The notes beneath the pieces were generated by a model, which saw nothing but the letters and a program-made list of their open reading frames with translations, was not told the DNA's origin and ran no database searches. A program made the position numbers and the translations under genes. Source: Mycolicibacterium wolinskyi (lineage in GTDB: Bacteria > Actinomycetota > Actinomycetes > Mycobacteriales > Mycobacteriaceae). From it: a DNA stretch of 64,000 nucleotides. The stretch's first letter is position 1, and each line of letters begins with the position of its first letter. This document shows positions 43,822-52,503 of the stretch, in pieces. The DNA lies in contig NZ_LQQA01000005.1 of assembly GCF_002101965.1 (NCBI RefSeq), positions 186,001 through 250,000 of the forward strand, read 5' to 3'.

Positions 43822-44053
43822 TGGAATCCTCCTTGGGAGTGGTTTGCGTCTTCCTGACCTGTTTCCAACGATACGGTCCAGATTGCCGCTGTGCGGACGA
43901 CTTTTGAGGGCCGCAATCAGGTCTCGAATTGCGCGCCTGACCATTGCAAACGGGCGTCGTGAGGCAGTCCGGCTGAGATCAACACCAATCCGCGCAGTCG
44001 GCCAGCAAGCGAGGAGTTACGCTGGCAGGTACCGACCCTCGCGCGCAGGTAAA
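43822..44053. promoter_or_regulatory. Region upstream of esx-like pair
   Basis: No gene seen. It separates the esx-like pair from espG and presumably holds the promoter of the pair; a TATCGT hexamer near 43870-43880 on the minus strand is a weak -10 candidate. Confidence 0.3.
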
Positions 44054-45142
44054 TTATCCGAGGGTCAGGTGGTTGCGCCAGGCGTTGCGCAAGTCTGCGG
44101 ACAGCTCGCGGGGATCGACTGCTGTTTCGGCGAACAGACCGCTGATCAACTCCTGCAGATCCTTGCTCGTGGCTGGGCTGTATCGAACCATGAGGTGCCC
44201 GCTTTGATCTCGCGCGGGCCCGCGCGCCACCATTCCGCCGGTCTCGTCGCCCAGCAGCCACACTTCCACCGCTGAGCCCATCGATATGTCCTCTCCAGTC
44301 GCGGTGATACGCGCAGCCACCATCGACAGTCTCGCCACGACAGGGGCTTTCGCTAGATCGGCGAGTACCTTCACCGTCGCGCGGGGCACACCAGCCTCGT
44401 TGGCCACCCGCGCTACCGCCGCGGCGAAGGCCTTCTCGTCGCGAGAGCCGTCGATGCGCCCCAGCACGGGGTCCGCCGCGAAAACGTCGGCGGCACTGCG
44501 GGGAATCCGGATCCCCGGAATGTTGCGTGGTCCCCACACTCCGGTGGGATCCAACATGTGCAGAATTTCGCGGGAAAAGCACGCGTCTGGAACATCGCGA
44601 GCGTCACAGTCGGATGTGTTGACCGACAAGGCTGCTGCCGTGGACACCGCGGTGGTTACCCGCTTGTTCTCACACACGGTGACCAGGAAAGGGACCTGCG
44701 GGACGATGTGCACCTTGTCCGACAGACCCCAGTTTTTCGCCTCGGCGGGATAGTCGAAGGTGCGGTCGTGGGCTCTGGCCGGAAATGTGACCTGGCCGAA
44801 CACCGCGTGGCTGTAGTTGCGGGTCAGATCAGCAAAGAGATGTTCGGCGTCTTCGGCGACACGGCCTGTCACCGGATCGACGATGTTCCACGCCACAAGC
44901 TGATCATGGAGGTCGCCGGGATCGTGCACTACCGGCGGGAACGGCGCCAGGCGGTAGGGAATCTGCGCCACTTTGCCTGACCAGTGAAGATACTGCCAGT
45001 GCTCCATAGTGAACCTGTCCGGAAACGGCACGTCATCCGGCAGATTCAGACGCATCATCGGCGTGCTTGCAAGTCCATCGTCAGACACATTCCAGACCGT
45101 ACCGGTGTTCCAGACAATGTCGGGGGGCGCGCCGGAGCCCAT
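44054..45142 (-). CDS. espG: EspG, PE/PPE-specific secretion chaperone
   Basis: The 362-aa cytoplasmic protein is longer than usual for EspG (about 280-300 aa). It shows the EspG C-terminal pattern: GSAVEVWLLGDETGG, then a YSPATSKDLQELISGLF helix. EspG binds the helical tip of its cognate PPE protein and keeps it soluble for EccC. The ATG overlaps the upstream stop in TAATG. Its presence supports the PPE protein at 32882 as a real substrate. Confidence 0.75.
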   Translation of the reverse strand: MGSGAPPDIVWNTGTVWNVSDDGLASTPMMRLNLPDDVPFPDRFTMEHWQYLHWSGKVAQIPYRLAPFPPVVHDPGDLHDQLVAWNIVDPVTGRVAEDAEHLFADLTRNYSHAVFGQVTFPARAHDRTFDYPAEAKNWGLSDKVHIVPQVPFLVTVCENKRVTTAVSTAAALSVNTSDCDARDVPDACFSREILHMLDPTGVWGPRNIPGIRIPRSAADVFAADPVLGRIDGSRDEKAFAAAVARVANEAGVPRATVKVLADLAKAPVVARLSMVAARITATGEDISMGSAVEVWLLGDETGGMVARGPARDQSGHLMVRYSPATSKDLQELISGLFAETAVDPRELSADLRNAWRNHLTLG

Positions 45143-45918
45143 TACTCATTCGTGCAGCGATTCACCGCAGCTTCCAGGAGAGCGCCGGCATACTGCTCAC
45201 CGCTGACCATCCGGTTTGAGGCCAAACGCAGCATCACAGCCGCCGAGAGCGCCTCTGTGACCGAGAAGTCGGAATCCGGTGTGAAGAACACCTTCGCCGT
45301 CTCCATGGCTGCGGCGCTGTCTTTCGGTGTGCCTAAATACATTTGGGTTGTAACCGAAACGAAGCGTTCCCAGGAATCAACACCACCGTTGAGCGCCGTG
45401 ACGACGAACGCGTAGGCCTCGAAAAACTCAGCGCCGGTCGGGATAGTGGCGATCACCTGCTCGATCTGCGGCAGCAGAGCCGCCGTGCTGTCAGTCACCT
45501 GAATCGGCTCGGCGCCGGCGGGCCCGCCGCCACTCGCAGCACCGGGATCGCTGGCGTCGACGAAGACCATCACCGCCCGGGCACCCGATTTCATGTCCGC
45601 GCTCGCCACGCATCGCAGCGGATTTCCGCTGTCCGCGAGAATGTCTCGCCTGGCCTGCGCCGCTTCGTCCGCATCGATGTGGACAGGGCCGTCGGCGTAG
45701 GGCTGGAAGGCCATCACCGCTATCGACGGCGAGGAAAAAACACCCGCAAAGACGGTCATTCCGGCCTGCACGGCCAAAGTCACCATGACCGCTATCCCCA
45801 GCACCATGCCGGTGACCACGGTCGTGGCCGCCAGGACTCGAATGAGGGAGTGGGGAACGCGGCGCACCCACCCGGTCATGGTGCCCCAGAACGCCCGAAA
45901 CACGGGAAGCTGCATCAT
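45142..45918 (-). CDS. Membrane-anchored protein coupled to espG (VirB8-like candidate)
   Basis: The 258-aa protein has one N-terminal membrane helix (about 26-62) and an outer domain of about 190 residues, a layout like VirB8/TcpC conjugation proteins or ESX envelope accessories. Segment TLAVQAGMTVFAGV continues the membrane anchor; no catalytic motif is visible. It overlaps espG by one base. Confidence 0.6.
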   Translation of the reverse strand: MMQLPVFRAFWGTMTGWVRRVPHSLIRVLAATTVVTGMVLGIAVMVTLAVQAGMTVFAGVFSSPSIAVMAFQPYADGPVHIDADEAAQARRDILADSGNPLRCVASADMKSGARAVMVFVDASDPGAASGGGPAGAEPIQVTDSTAALLPQIEQVIATIPTGAEFFEAYAFVVTALNGGVDSWERFVSVTTQMYLGTPKDSAAAMETAKVFFTPDSDFSVTEALSAAVMLRLASNRMVSGEQYAGALLEAAVNRCTNE

Positions 45919-46002
45919 TTCTTCCAGTGCTCAGTTATGGCCGACGAACGCCTTCCGCGCCCGGGATCGCGCGCGGCGATCGTCAACAGCCTCACCGTGT
46001 TC

Positions 46003-47028
46003 CTAGGCGAACCGGCGGAACTCTGTGCCCGGCCGCACTTCACTGGTCAACAGGAAGGTGCCGGATTTCTGCGCTTCGGCGACCATCCCATTCCCGATGT
46101 AGATCTGAATGTGGCTGGGCGGCCGGCCGGAATCCCCGGGGAATGCGGCATCGCCGGGTTGCGGGTTCGAGACCGGAACACCGGAGGCGAACAGCGATTC
46201 CGAGGTGCCGTTGGCCAAGTCTTGCCCGGTGGCTTCGTAAATCATCCAGCGGTAGAAGCCCGAGCAGTCGACACCGATCTTGTTGTAGTCGCCGTTCTGG
46301 TCGGCCCATCCTCCGTCGCGGATGCCTTGTGAGGGGCCCGGTGCGCCACCGTGCCCGCCGCCCCACGCATACGGGATTGGGGGTTCGGCATTGAGCGCGG
46401 CGTCGATCGCGGCAAGAACCCGCTTCTGAAATTCCGTGTTGCCGGCGCTGGTGTCGATGTCGTGGCGGCCTGCGCGCGATCCCGGCAGCGAGCCGTCGCG
46501 GACTCCCTCACGCGCCGCGGTCCTGAGTGCGTCGCGGTTGGGCGCGTTGTTCATATCGAACTGGCTGGCCATCGGCGGCGTGGGCAGTGATGCCGGGTTG
46601 TAGGAGGGCATGCCCATTTGCGGCATTCCTTGCCCTGGCATTGAACCCAGCGGACTGGGTTGGCCGCCGTTCGCCGGGCCGCCAGGTTGGGCGGCATCGG
46701 CAGATGTTTCGGTCGCAGGGCGCCCGTCTTTGAGGTCCTTGTCTGTAGCTGCGTCGACCGAGTCGATGTCCTTGGCCGACTCGCTGGCCTCTTCCTCCCC
46801 GTCACGGACGAGGTTGCGGCCTTTCTCCGTCGCTGACTTGCCCTGCTTGATCAGGTCATTGGTCTGCTGTTGGGATTGCTCGGCCGCGGCGATTGAGGAG
46901 GGGTCGATCCCCTCGGTCGGCATGGCACCTGAGCCGGTGAGTCCATGCTGCGCGTCATCGAATCCGATGCCGGTCGCCAGCAGCCTACTGTCGAGCTCCT
47001 CGGATATCTGAACCCTGTCGGTGGTCAC
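46003..47028 (-). CDS. NlpC/P60 peptidoglycan endopeptidase with ESX-type N-terminal module
   Basis: The 341-aa protein has an N-terminal helical module (about 35-105: GIDPSS...KGRNL...EEEASESAKDIDSVDA), a Pro/Met-rich linker and an NlpC/P60 domain. Cys in VDCSGF and His in PSHIQIYIG form the active site. NlpC/P60 enzymes cut stem peptides. The N-terminal module is homologous to that of the transglycosylase-like protein at 37239-38243. No signal peptide is present. GTG 47028 follows GGAGGGGAG. Confidence 0.85.
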   Translation of the reverse strand: MTTDRVQISEELDSRLLATGIGFDDAQHGLTGSGAMPTEGIDPSSIAAAEQSQQQTNDLIKQGKSATEKGRNLVRDGEEEASESAKDIDSVDAATDKDLKDGRPATETSADAAQPGGPANGGQPSPLGSMPGQGMPQMGMPSYNPASLPTPPMASQFDMNNAPNRDALRTAAREGVRDGSLPGSRAGRHDIDTSAGNTEFQKRVLAAIDAALNAEPPIPYAWGGGHGGAPGPSQGIRDGGWADQNGDYNKIGVDCSGFYRWMIYEATGQDLANGTSESLFASGVPVSNPQPGDAAFPGDSGRPPSHIQIYIGNGMVAEAQKSGTFLLTSEVRPGTEFRRFA

Positions 47029-47043
47029 CGCTGCTCCCCTCCA

Positions 47044-47409
47044 CTAGATCGTGACGTGTGTGTCGGTGCTGGCCACGCGAGCACCGGATTCGACGGCTTC
47101 TTCTTTCACTTTCTCGGAGTAGTTGAGAACAGATTCGCTGTCTTGCTTCATGTTCTGCTGGTGCTTGGCGATCTGCTCTTTGAGGTGCCCGGCCGCGATC
47201 TTGGACTGCTCGACGGTGTTGACGTATATCGGTGCAGGAGCACCATTTTCGGTGTACTTGGAGGCCTCTGCGATGATCTCTGCGACCGCCTCGTCAATAA
47301 GCGATAAGGCCTCGTTGAACTCGTCGTGGATGGCGTCGGAACGGCGGGCCCATTCCTTGACCTCGTCGTGGTCTACCTGAACTTGCTGATCATTCGCCAC
47401 GTGAACCAT
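47044..47409 (-). CDS. Small helical protein, possible Esx/EspC-like substrate
   Basis: The 121-aa (from ATG 47409) hydrophilic helical protein carries strong heptad patterns (EFNEALSLIDEAVAEIIAEA; LKEQIAKHQQNMKQD). It lies 15 bp upstream of the NlpC/P60 gene. The size and helical build resemble ESX substrates such as EspC or DUF2563-type proteins, but no clear YxxxD/E export motif is seen. A PE-like role is also possible. Confidence 0.6.
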   Translation of the reverse strand: MVHVANDQQVQVDHDEVKEWARRSDAIHDEFNEALSLIDEAVAEIIAEASKYTENGAPAPIYVNTVEQSKIAAGHLKEQIAKHQQNMKQDSESVLNYSEKVKEEAVESGARVASTDTHVTI

Positions 47410-47797
47410 CGCCTTCCAATATCTGGGTGTTTGTTTCGCGCCTGGCGGCCGTAGGCGGGGAAGCCATCTCCCGCCGGTGTCCCGTTGACGCGGGTTGCGC
47501 ACCATCGGCTTCAGCTCGGGCGTCTTGGTGCTCGCCGATGTAGAAGGCGCAGCCTGCGATGACCGCCCCGTACCCGACGAGCGCCACGAGCCCGGTGGCG
47601 GTCATGTACAGCACGGGGTTGCCAGAGTTATCGAACATTGCCCGGTTCCAGCCCGACGGGTGCGGTATCGCGATACCAGTGGTGGCGACGAAGTCGGCTA
47701 CCAGCAGGTTGGCTGGTGCGACAATGAACACCATCAGGTACACCGCCGCCAAGTAGACGGCGACGGCTATGCCGGAGAATATCGTCGACCTACGCAT
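47390..47797 (-). CDS. Two-helix membrane protein, 135 aa
   Basis: Two membrane segments (about 8-33 and 63-87) enclose an outer loop with HPSGWNRAMFDNSGN; the cytoplasmic tail is acidic and disordered. It overlaps the following gene by about 20 bp. A small accessory of the ESX/T4SS envelope is the best guess. Confidence 0.6.
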   Translation of the reverse strand: MRRSTIFSGIAVAVYLAAVYLMVFIVAPANLLVADFVATTGIAIPHPSGWNRAMFDNSGNPVLYMTATGLVALVGYGAVIAGCAFYIGEHQDARAEADGAQPASTGHRREMASPPTAARRETNTQILEGDGSRGE

Positions 47798-47858
47798 CAG
47801 TTAGATCCTCACAGAGCAGCCGGTAGGCGGGGGCGACACACCGGGCCGTGGGTGAAGA

Positions 47859-48194
47859 TCAGATAGTCCACACCTGCTCATTGCGGCCCTCCTCACTCAC
47901 TTGTTCGCCGTGCTCGTCGTCGATTCCTGCGGTGCTGTCAAGGAAGTTCTTCAGACTGTCCCTGACCTGCTGTGTTTGGTCGGCGTACGCATCGACGGCA
48001 CGCAACATCTTGACGTCACCGGCGCCGAGGACTCCTGATGTTCCACGGAAAGGGAGTGCCACGCTCGATGATTCGTGCTGCTCCTTGCTGCGGAACTCTT
48101 GGATTCGGGTTTTGACGTCGCCGACGGCAGACAGTCGGGCATTGAGGATGTCGAGGTAAGCCAACAGTTGCTGACGATCGACCGATGTTGTCAT
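47859..48194 (-). CDS. Helical protein, 111 aa, possible secreted substrate
   Basis: The 111-aa protein is mostly helical (QLLAYLDILNARLSAVGDVKTRIQEF; MLRAVDAYADQTQQVRDSL) with a Gly-rich break between the helices, recalling Esx-sized substrates. It lies 6 bp downstream of the 701-aa protein gene and so is probably its partner. No WxG motif. Function inferred from size and context. Confidence 0.6.
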   Translation of the reverse strand: MTTSVDRQQLLAYLDILNARLSAVGDVKTRIQEFRSKEQHESSSVALPFRGTSGVLGAGDVKMLRAVDAYADQTQQVRDSLKNFLDSTAGIDDEHGEQVSEEGRNEQVWTI

Positions 48195-48200
48195 GTTGGC

Positions 48201-50306
48201 CTACCAGCTCCTCGGTGCGGACTCGGTTGTGATGACTGGGAATGGCAAATCAGACTCCGGCGGCGGCGCTTGGGCGCTCAGCTGATGCACCGGCGCTGCG
48301 GCTGCATCAGGTGGCGACTGCGGGGCCGGCATGCTCGGTGCTGGCTGCTCAGCCGGGGGCGGTGCAGCGGCCGGTTCTTGATGCTCGGCTGCCGGCGGCA
48401 CAGTCGATGATGGCGGCGCCACCGGTGCAGCCGGCGGTGCCGATGGCGGTATGGAGCTCCCGTCTGATTCATCGTCACCCGGCGGTAGTTCGGGAAGGTC
48501 CAGATGGAAGAACCCCGAGTGCGGCGGCCGGAATTCGAGCACATCGATCAGCGGTTTCACTGACCCGTCCTCCATGAGGACCTGGCCGCCTTCCAGGTAA
48601 AATCCGGTGCCTTTGCTGCCGGTCAACACATCGCCGGTCTTGGCGCTCATCGGATCATCGAGAAACTGGCCGTATCCCGACAGCGGCATGCCTGCTTTGG
48701 CTGCCGCGTCCAACACATCCACCGGTTGTTCTGGTGTGGCGGCGCCGAGAGTGTTCATCATCTCCAGCAGCCGTGGATCGTCCACCGATACCGCGTGTGG
48801 GGAGCCGCCGATCATCACCGCGGTGGCCACCTTGTCGGGATGCCCGTCGCGATCCTTGTCCATGTTGTGTTGCGTCGGGGCGATCGCGTCGGCGTCCATT
48901 CGCCCGTCGCCGTCCTTGTCCAGCGGCTTCATGTCGGCGCCGATCTGGCTCTGCCGTACCGGGTCGCCGGGCCGCAGGACCGGCGGCGACGCCAAGGCGG
49001 CGTCGGCCGCCCGGGCTTCAGGGGACGTACGGCGTTCGTGTTCCTTGCCGGGGTCCAACGAGTCACGTTGCGGCTGATCGGCGTGGTCAGCGGCCAGCTC
49101 TGTGTTCGGTCCGCCGGCCAGGGGCAGCTGCGGGAACTGCGGAGGCTGCGGGACAGACGGGATCTGCGGCACTTGCGGAACACCCGGCGCGGGAGGCATT
49201 CCCACCCCGGCAAGAGGCGCTTGGTCTGACAGCGAGGCACCGCCAGAACCCGGATTACCGTCATTCCCAGGCAATTTCGGGCCAGCCGGGCTTGCACCGG
49301 ATCGGCCTTTGTTGCTTCCGGCAGTGCCGCCACCACCGGGATTGCTCGGCGCGTTGGGTCGCGGTAAGGCAACCTCTACCGCCGCGTGGCTTTCCACGGG
49401 CGTTGCGAACAGCTTTCCCATAGCGTCTCCAGCTGCAGCCGCTTGCGCGGCACCAGCAGCAACGCTGGTCTTGGGGTCGGTGTCATCGAAGCCGACCTCG
49501 TGGGTGCCCGCGAAAATTGGGCCGAATGTTTGGCCGTACATCCCGGGGGCTCTCGTCGGCAGTGGGCCGTGACGTGTGGTCACTGCGTAACGCGCGATGT
49601 CCTCGCGGTACTTGTCGACGACGTCGTGGAATCCTCGAAACGCAGTTTGGGCCCCTGCACCTGTGTCGATGATCGCCTTGTGCGCTGCGCCGCCATCCGC
49701 GGTCAGCGCTTTGACGTACTCGTCGAGCTTGGACAGGCGCGCTTTGCCGGTCTTGGTCAGGCAGTCCGACATGTACTGGCCGTTGTAAAGCTCACGGGCG
49801 CGGCCATGTACCGCAATGACCTTGTCTACTGCGGCTTTGAGTTTGTCCGCGGCGGAGGCCATGTTCGAGATCTCCGGCGCGGCACCGTTCAACGTGGCTG
49901 TGCGATACCCCAGCTCGTTGGGTCGGATACCCAGTGTCGCCGCGTTCACCTTCTGGAGTTGGTCATCTTTCGCGGCGATCTTGTTTCGAGTCTCTTCATC
50001 TCCGATCAGAGCAAGAAACTTGGTGCCCCCGTTGACGTCCGGGTTCGCATGAAGCCACGCGTTGGCCAGATCGTCGGCTCCCAGCTCTTCGGGCGCAAGC
50101 TCTCGCCCAAGGAAGTCAACGTGCGGCATGAGCGGAGTCTCGGGTTGCGCGTAGCGCCGAGCCATCACCTCCAGCTGGGCCGGGTTCAGGCTGTTGGGGT
50201 CCCAACCCCAGTCGCGGAGCTGTTTGTCCGCGGGCGTTTTGGGATCGAACTGTGCAGAAGCGCCATCACGCTCGACTAGCGCTGGGCCCGGCTCCGCATT
50301 CGTCAC
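48201..50306 (-). CDS. Large probable ESX substrate with Ca-binding-like repeats
   Basis: The 701-aa protein has a helical N-terminal ~260 residues and a Pro/Gly-rich linker. Two Asp-rich segments (DKDGDGRMD and DKDRDGHPD) resemble EF-hand/thrombospondin type-3 calcium sites. A C-terminal domain (KTGDVLTGSKGTGFYLEGGQVL...GFFHLDL) is related to that of the 808-aa protein, followed by a Pro/Ala tail. No signal peptide. GTG 50306 faces the divergent HTH-protein gene. An exported structural role in the envelope or donor-recipient contact is inferred. Confidence 0.65.
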   Translation of the reverse strand: MTNAEPGPALVERDGASAQFDPKTPADKQLRDWGWDPNSLNPAQLEVMARRYAQPETPLMPHVDFLGRELAPEELGADDLANAWLHANPDVNGGTKFLALIGDEETRNKIAAKDDQLQKVNAATLGIRPNELGYRTATLNGAAPEISNMASAADKLKAAVDKVIAVHGRARELYNGQYMSDCLTKTGKARLSKLDEYVKALTADGGAAHKAIIDTGAGAQTAFRGFHDVVDKYREDIARYAVTTRHGPLPTRAPGMYGQTFGPIFAGTHEVGFDDTDPKTSVAAGAAQAAAAGDAMGKLFATPVESHAAVEVALPRPNAPSNPGGGGTAGSNKGRSGASPAGPKLPGNDGNPGSGGASLSDQAPLAGVGMPPAPGVPQVPQIPSVPQPPQFPQLPLAGGPNTELAADHADQPQRDSLDPGKEHERRTSPEARAADAALASPPVLRPGDPVRQSQIGADMKPLDKDGDGRMDADAIAPTQHNMDKDRDGHPDKVATAVMIGGSPHAVSVDDPRLLEMMNTLGAATPEQPVDVLDAAAKAGMPLSGYGQFLDDPMSAKTGDVLTGSKGTGFYLEGGQVLMEDGSVKPLIDVLEFRPPHSGFFHLDLPELPPGDDESDGSSIPPSAPPAAPVAPPSSTVPPAAEHQEPAAAPPPAEQPAPSMPAPQSPPDAAAAPVHQLSAQAPPPESDLPFPVITTESAPRSW

Positions 50307-50458
50307 AACAACACCTCCGCCCGCACGCCTAGATCAATATCGGTCACTCCAACACTAGCCAAAAAAAGAGGCTCCAACGGGCGACATTCAAACTGTGTTC
50401 ACCAAACGGCTTGTTGTGTACTATTCACCGCGTAGGGCGACCCTTCGGAGGATCCGCG
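50307..50458. promoter_or_regulatory. Divergent promoter region
   Basis: It holds an extended -10-like TGTGTACTAT (about 50415-50426) for the plus-strand HTH gene and GGAGG before ATG 50459. The minus-strand promoter of the 701-aa protein must also lie here. Confidence 0.45.
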
Positions 50459-51343
50459 ATGATCAGGCTTGACGCGATCAAACAGGAAGTGTCCCAAATG
50501 GGTTTGGTCAAAAATCTGCTTCCTGGCGAGCCGCACCTACTGGTCGTCCCTGATGCACTACGCAATCATCCTCTGGTCAAGCAACCCACCGACCTGGAGA
50601 TCTATGCGCTCAGGTCAGCGATACTCGTCGGCGAAGTGTTTCCAGCGCTATACGACAAGCTCGAGGTCGACTTCGTACGCACCGACCCCAACTCCGGCTC
50701 CCGACACCGAAGTGTCCCGGCCCTTCGACTGACCTACATTCCCGAAGGCATCCAGGATGCCCGTGTGACAGAACGAGTCGACAAGAACGCGACACTTCCC
50801 GACAACGTCCGAGCCTTGGTCCACCGCACCTCTCACCGCGCCGAACTGGCCCGGGCCCTGTGGGAAAAGCGCTGGCCGGTCCGAGTGATCGCGCATGAGT
50901 TCGGATGCTCCAAGACGCTGATCCGACGCGACATCGACCGCAAGACACTCGATCACACCGCCGTGGCCCGATTCGCCGACCAAATCCCTTCTGCGCCGAC
51001 GATTCTGGTCACATCAAAGCAGGGCGTTCACGCGAGAGACCGTGACACAGAGTTCGAGTTTCGCAGAACCGTTGGGGTTGAACGCCTTAACGATCTCAAG
51101 GCACGCGTCGAGCAGTACGCAGCGATGTGCCTCGACGGCAGCCGTGCACAGTTTCAGACTCGCCTTTTCGCCACCCGATTGTGGCTCGATGTGGAAAGGA
51201 CTGTCCGGGAAACCGGGGTTTCAGCGTCCAGAGTCGCCGTGGAGCTCGGATACACAACTTCGGGGATGCGCAACGCGATCGCCCACGCACACCGCCTCGT
51301 AGAATCGAACGCACAAATCCAGAAAGAAGTGGCCGGCCTATGA
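50459..51343 (+). CDS. HTH-containing DNA-binding protein
   Basis: The 294-aa soluble protein has two helix-turn-helix-like segments: WPVRVIAHEFGCSKTLIRRDI (about 140-160) and VSASRVAVELGYTTSGMRNAI (about 260-280). ATG 50459 follows TTCGGAGGATC. It sits divergent to the large substrate gene and overlaps the next gene (ATGA). A regulator of the transfer region or a partition-type protein are the options; no family recognised. Confidence 0.65.
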   Translation: MIRLDAIKQEVSQMGLVKNLLPGEPHLLVVPDALRNHPLVKQPTDLEIYALRSAILVGEVFPALYDKLEVDFVRTDPNSGSRHRSVPALRLTYIPEGIQDARVTERVDKNATLPDNVRALVHRTSHRAELARALWEKRWPVRVIAHEFGCSKTLIRRDIDRKTLDHTAVARFADQIPSAPTILVTSKQGVHARDRDTEFEFRRTVGVERLNDLKARVEQYAAMCLDGSRAQFQTRLFATRLWLDVERTVRETGVSASRVAVELGYTTSGMRNAIAHAHRLVESNAQIQKEVAGL

Positions 51344-51699
51344 CTGCGCAATTCGTTCTCGCCCCACCCCAATCGACCAGTCCCACTCACACCGCCGACG
51401 TCCTCGGCAGGTCAGCGGCCGCGGCCGCGATCCTGTGGAACTGCCACCTAGCAATCTCTGGACCGGACAAGTTCTTAGACGCCCTGTCCACCGCGCTGCG
51501 TGTGCCGCCTGATCGGCCCCAGATCACCCCGGGAACGCCCTACAACGGTGCGCTCGTCCGGCTGGCCACTCGCGCGCACCGCATCGCCACCGAGCTCACC
51601 ACGCAGACGCAGCTTCGCCGAGGTCCTCGTCGGCGGGTGTGCCAAACGATGTACGTCCAGGCGTTCAACGAATACCTATCCCGCCAGCAGCCGCGGTAA
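51340..51699 (+). CDS. Hypothetical protein, 119 aa
   Basis: The 119-aa soluble helical protein overlaps the HTH gene stop in ATGA, so it is translationally coupled to it. Helices AAAAAILWNCHLAIS and LVRLATRAHRIATEL suggest a small bundle, perhaps a partner of the HTH protein. Unknown function. Confidence 0.65.
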   Translation: MTAQFVLAPPQSTSPTHTADVLGRSAAAAAILWNCHLAISGPDKFLDALSTALRVPPDRPQITPGTPYNGALVRLATRAHRIATELTTQTQLRRGPRRRVCQTMYVQAFNEYLSRQQPR

Positions 51700-51758
51700 C
51701 AAGCCGCACGCGTTACGCTGCTCGGCGAATAGCACACCCCTGACTCGAAGGACGCTGC

Positions 51759-52199
51759 GTGGGCAAAATTGTGACAGTCGAGTACGTCGATGATCTCGAC
51801 GAAGTCCCCGTCGATCCCGAAGTGGTTGACATCGTCGAGTTCTCAATTCGCGGGAAGGACTATTCGCTTGTCCTTAACGCCGAAAATGCTGCCGAGTTTG
51901 ACAAGGACATGGCTCGCTGGGTCACCGCGGCCAAGAAGGCCCAGGCCCGCGAAGCCCGGGCGGCGCGCAAGAAGGCCCAACCCGCACGTCGGCCGGCCAA
52001 GGCCCAAGCAGCGCCGCGAGCCAAGGCGAAGGCTGCAGCGCGCAAGCCAACTGCGCGCAAAGCCACCCTCAAATCAGCGGCGCCGGATCCGCAGCGCGCC
52101 AAGGCGATACGCCAGTGGGCGCGGGACAATGGCCATGCCGTCTCGGCGCGTGGCCGGATTTCCGCCGCGGTCATCGCTGCCTATGATGCAGATCATTGA
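51759..52199 (+). CDS. lsr2: Lsr2 nucleoid-associated protein
   Basis: The 146-aa protein matches Lsr2. The N-terminal dimerisation domain (IVTVEYVDDLDE, VEFSIRGKDYSLVLN) is followed by a long Ala/Lys/Arg linker. The C-terminal DNA-binding domain has RQWARDNGHAVSARGRI, where RGR is the AT-hook-like minor-groove contact. Lsr2 is the mycobacterial H-NS analogue that silences AT-rich foreign DNA. An element-borne copy, with a longer basic linker than the usual ~112-aa chromosomal protein, probably masks the element's genes or modulates host Lsr2. Confidence 0.9.
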   Translation: MGKIVTVEYVDDLDEVPVDPEVVDIVEFSIRGKDYSLVLNAENAAEFDKDMARWVTAAKKAQAREARAARKKAQPARRPAKAQAAPRAKAKAAARKPTARKATLKSAAPDPQRAKAIRQWARDNGHAVSARGRISAAVIAAYDADH

Positions 52200-52205
52200 G
52201 CCGAG

Positions 52206-52403
52206 CTAGCTAATCACGGTGACCGATTTGGACGCTGGCCAGGAGTGCCACCCCGTCGATCCCAACAGGACACGTACGACAGTCTTATGCGGGTTCCACT
52301 CCGTTTCCGGTAGGTGCACTCCGCGCACCTGAACGTACATGCCGTTGTCCAGTTGGATTTCCTCACCGACGTCGAGCTGGTCTGCCCGCTTGACAGTTTC
52401 CAC
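52206..52403 (-). CDS. Small beta-rich protein, 65 aa
   Basis: From GTG 52403 (behind AAGGCG) a 65-aa protein with strands EEIQLDNGMYVQVRGV and KTVVRVLLGS is encoded. It converges on lsr2, 6 bp apart. The open frame extends upstream to 52565, but there it overlaps eccE. It resembles small SH3-like proteins of phages; function unknown. Confidence 0.5.
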   Translation of the reverse strand: METVKRADQLDVGEEIQLDNGMYVQVRGVHLPETEWNPHKTVVRVLLGSTGWHSWPASKSVTVIS

Positions 52404-52503
52404 TACCGAAACGCCTTGCCGTAGGTTCCGACGACACTCCTGCCCTGCCCGTAGCTTCTGCGCGACGGGCGCTGCCTGGACCACATTCCGCGCGGCGGCT
52501 GGT

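Noticed and set aside
43822..43944. Longer start for the second Esx-like protein
   Set aside because: AAGGAGG directly before GTG 43821 and the Esx-like size favour the short form; the extension is Arg-rich.
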